Below are positions 62,444-64,000 of a DNA stretch of 64,000 nt, in pieces (the first letter of the stretch is position 1; the number at the start of each line of letters is the position of its first letter). Origin of the DNA: Kwoniella bestiolae CBS 10118 (lineage: Eukaryota; Basidiomycota; Tremellomycetes; Tremellales; Cryptococcaceae); NCBI RefSeq assembly GCF_000512585.2, contig NC_089241.1, forward strand, positions 5,412,001 through 5,476,000. Direction: 5' to 3'. The position numbers and the translations under genes are program-made. The notes beneath the pieces are model-generated. The model was not told where the DNA came from, did not search any database, and worked only from the letters and a program-made list of their open reading frames with translations.

Positions 62444-64000
62444 ATGATGTCTCGAATACGCATACCGTCCTCCCCTCCCTCTCTCCTCCTCCTCCTCTTC
62501 GTGTTCGTCTCATGTCTCACCCTCATCACAGCACGTCAGACACGCGATGAAAGTTCATACCAGAAAAGGGATTTTCATACACTCTCCAACGAGGATATAA
62601 CGAAGCTGGTGAATCTGGATCCACCGCAGTGGAATGGCGTGGATGAGGGACATCTGGGGAAGCTGTTAATTCCTAGAGCGTGTGAGTGAACTGCTCTCAA
62701 TTCTCAGTTGAGCTCAAAAGTCAAGGGTGATGAAGCTGATATTAGGACTTGACTTGGGTATAGCTGGATCTCAGAATAAGTGAGTGCACGATGCAGAAGT
62801 GACGGCAATTGTCGCTAACGTGGTTCATGAACCACAGTACACTCGTGCAGAATTATATTTCATCGGTATTTACGAATCTAGGATGGCACGAGGAGAAGGT
62901 AAGTAGTATCGGTCTACATCTATTCACGTTTATTCTATCCTGAAGAAAATATACCAAATGGTCTCCTCCCTCACCATTCATACATTCATATCCACCTGTG
63001 CACAACAGAATCTTTCCGTCTATACTGTACGCTGATTCCCCTCCCCCCTTACAGACCCCTTTTCGAGGAACGACACCAATAGGAGATATAGATTTCCAAA
63101 ATCTCATATACACGTTCGACCCATCAGCGCCCAGGAAAATCATTATCGCAGCGCATTTCGATTCAAAGTGGTTTCCCGACTTCCCAGCTAATCAGGTGGG
63201 TAGTGATATTCCTCATATGGACCTTCCTCTTCCTGCCTTCAGAATACAAAAGCATTCAACAGCCATAACAACCAGCTCTCCTTCTTGATCTCTCCTACTC
63301 TTCATACCAATACACACATCACGCTGACTCCCCAAACACAGTTCATAGGAGCCACAGACTCAGCCGCACCGGTCTCTATGATCCTTGATCTTGCGGAATT
63401 CCTCACTCCCCTCCTCAATCAGCGGAAAGGACGGGTGGATAGTGGTCGGGGGATACTGAAGAGGGATTTCGACGAGGAGGAGGTAGCGGAAACGACGATT
63501 CAGTTTGTGTTGTTCGATGGGGAGGAGGCGTTCAGGGATTGGACGGCTACTGATAGTATCTATGGAGCTCGGTGAGTTTACCTATCGTGTTGGAACCCCT
63601 GCTTTGTCTGGCAGATGCGGTCGGTCGAGTCGATACTCGCAGGTTCGGGGTGGAACCTGACAAGCTAAGAGGTGTTGGAGGCCATGCTTCCAATGAGATA
63701 ATCAAGCTTCGGCGAATGTATTGGTCAAGAACGAGAGACATTGGGTTCATGCTGATTCTTCAACCCCTCATAGACACCTAGCAGAACTCTGGCAAAACAC
63801 CTTTCTCCCATCCTCTCATCCCCTGAACAAACGCAGATTATCCCCATCCCCCTCAGTGCTCAACACAATCGACCACCTAGTACTACTCGACTTACTAGGA
63901 AACAAGCACTCGATGATATACAGTTACTTTAGAGAAACAGACTGGTTGCATGCTAAGATGAAATCTGCGGATGAGAGATTACAGCACGAGGGTCTTGTTG
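62444..64000 (+). CDS. Glutaminyl-peptide cyclotransferase-like M28-fold protein (3' end beyond window)
   Basis: Exons 62444-62681, 62764-62779, 62838-62898, 63055-63195, 63342-63571 and 63774 to the window edge. A signal peptide or anchor is clear (SPPSLLLLLFVFVSCLTLITA). The metal-dependent fold follows: IIIAAHFDSKW, GATDSAAPVSMIL, VLFDGEEAFRDWTATDS, LYGSRHLAE-like YGARHLAELW, and VLLDLLGNK. These match the QPCT family, which converts N-terminal Gln to pyroglutamate in the secretory pathway. Exon 2 is a 16-nt microexon needed to keep the frame. The gene runs off the right edge. Confidence 0.9.

Overview
The window looks like nuclear DNA of a basidiomycete yeast, most likely a tremellomycete of the Cryptococcus/Kwoniella type (inference). 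Genes are dense and broken by many short introns of about 40-80 bp with GTGAGT/GTAAGT-like donors and YAG acceptors. Gene pairs are often divergent or convergent. The conserved proteins are fungal housekeeping orthologues. All gene models were spliced by hand, and reading-frame continuity across every junction was the main check.

Layout. 1-18981 is conserved: a 3' fragment of an unidentified gene, SSF1/PPAN (-), the glycine decarboxylase P-protein (+), the replication factor Sld2 (-), the complex III chaperone Cbp3 (+), the complex IV assembly factor Coa1 (-), a SET/NAP histone chaperone (+), mitochondrial uS7 (-) and the ribosome-assembly WD40 protein Rrb1 (+). 18982-25670 is an accessory block. 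It carries four plus-strand members of an unrecognised small-protein family, a broken copy of the RRB1 3' end, an unresolved head-to-head ORF pair and a possible tiny membrane ORF. 25671-32719 is conserved again: STE14 (-), the NuA4 scaffold EAF1 (+) and mitochondrial bL32 (-). 32720-37546 is a second accessory block. It holds one intact minus-strand member of the same family, two degenerate pieces and a TATA-driven 99-residue protein. 37547-64000 is conserved: a small mitochondrial protein (-), an MRH-domain membrane protein (+), NDUFS2 (+), the TRP channel Yvc1 (-), a GH5 glucanase (+), the USP7/Ubp15 deubiquitinase (+), a methyltransferase-like membrane protein (+), the PP2A B56 subunit Rts1 (-), QCR9 (+) and the start of a glutaminyl cyclase-like protein (+).

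Shared themes. Many products are mitochondrial: complex I (NDUFS2), complex III (Cbp3, Qcr9), complex IV assembly (Coa1), mitoribosome (uS7m, bL32m), glycine cleavage and one unknown. Two others serve ribosome biogenesis (Ssf1, Rrb1).

The most unusual content is the fast-diverging small-protein family in the two accessory blocks. Members are about 145-205 residues, lack an obvious signal peptide or membrane segment, and share a G-D-hydrophobic strand and a C-terminal R-P-x-D / G-S-V-G-[LI]-A block. Several have a near TATA box and an intron just before or after the start codon. I do not recognise the family.
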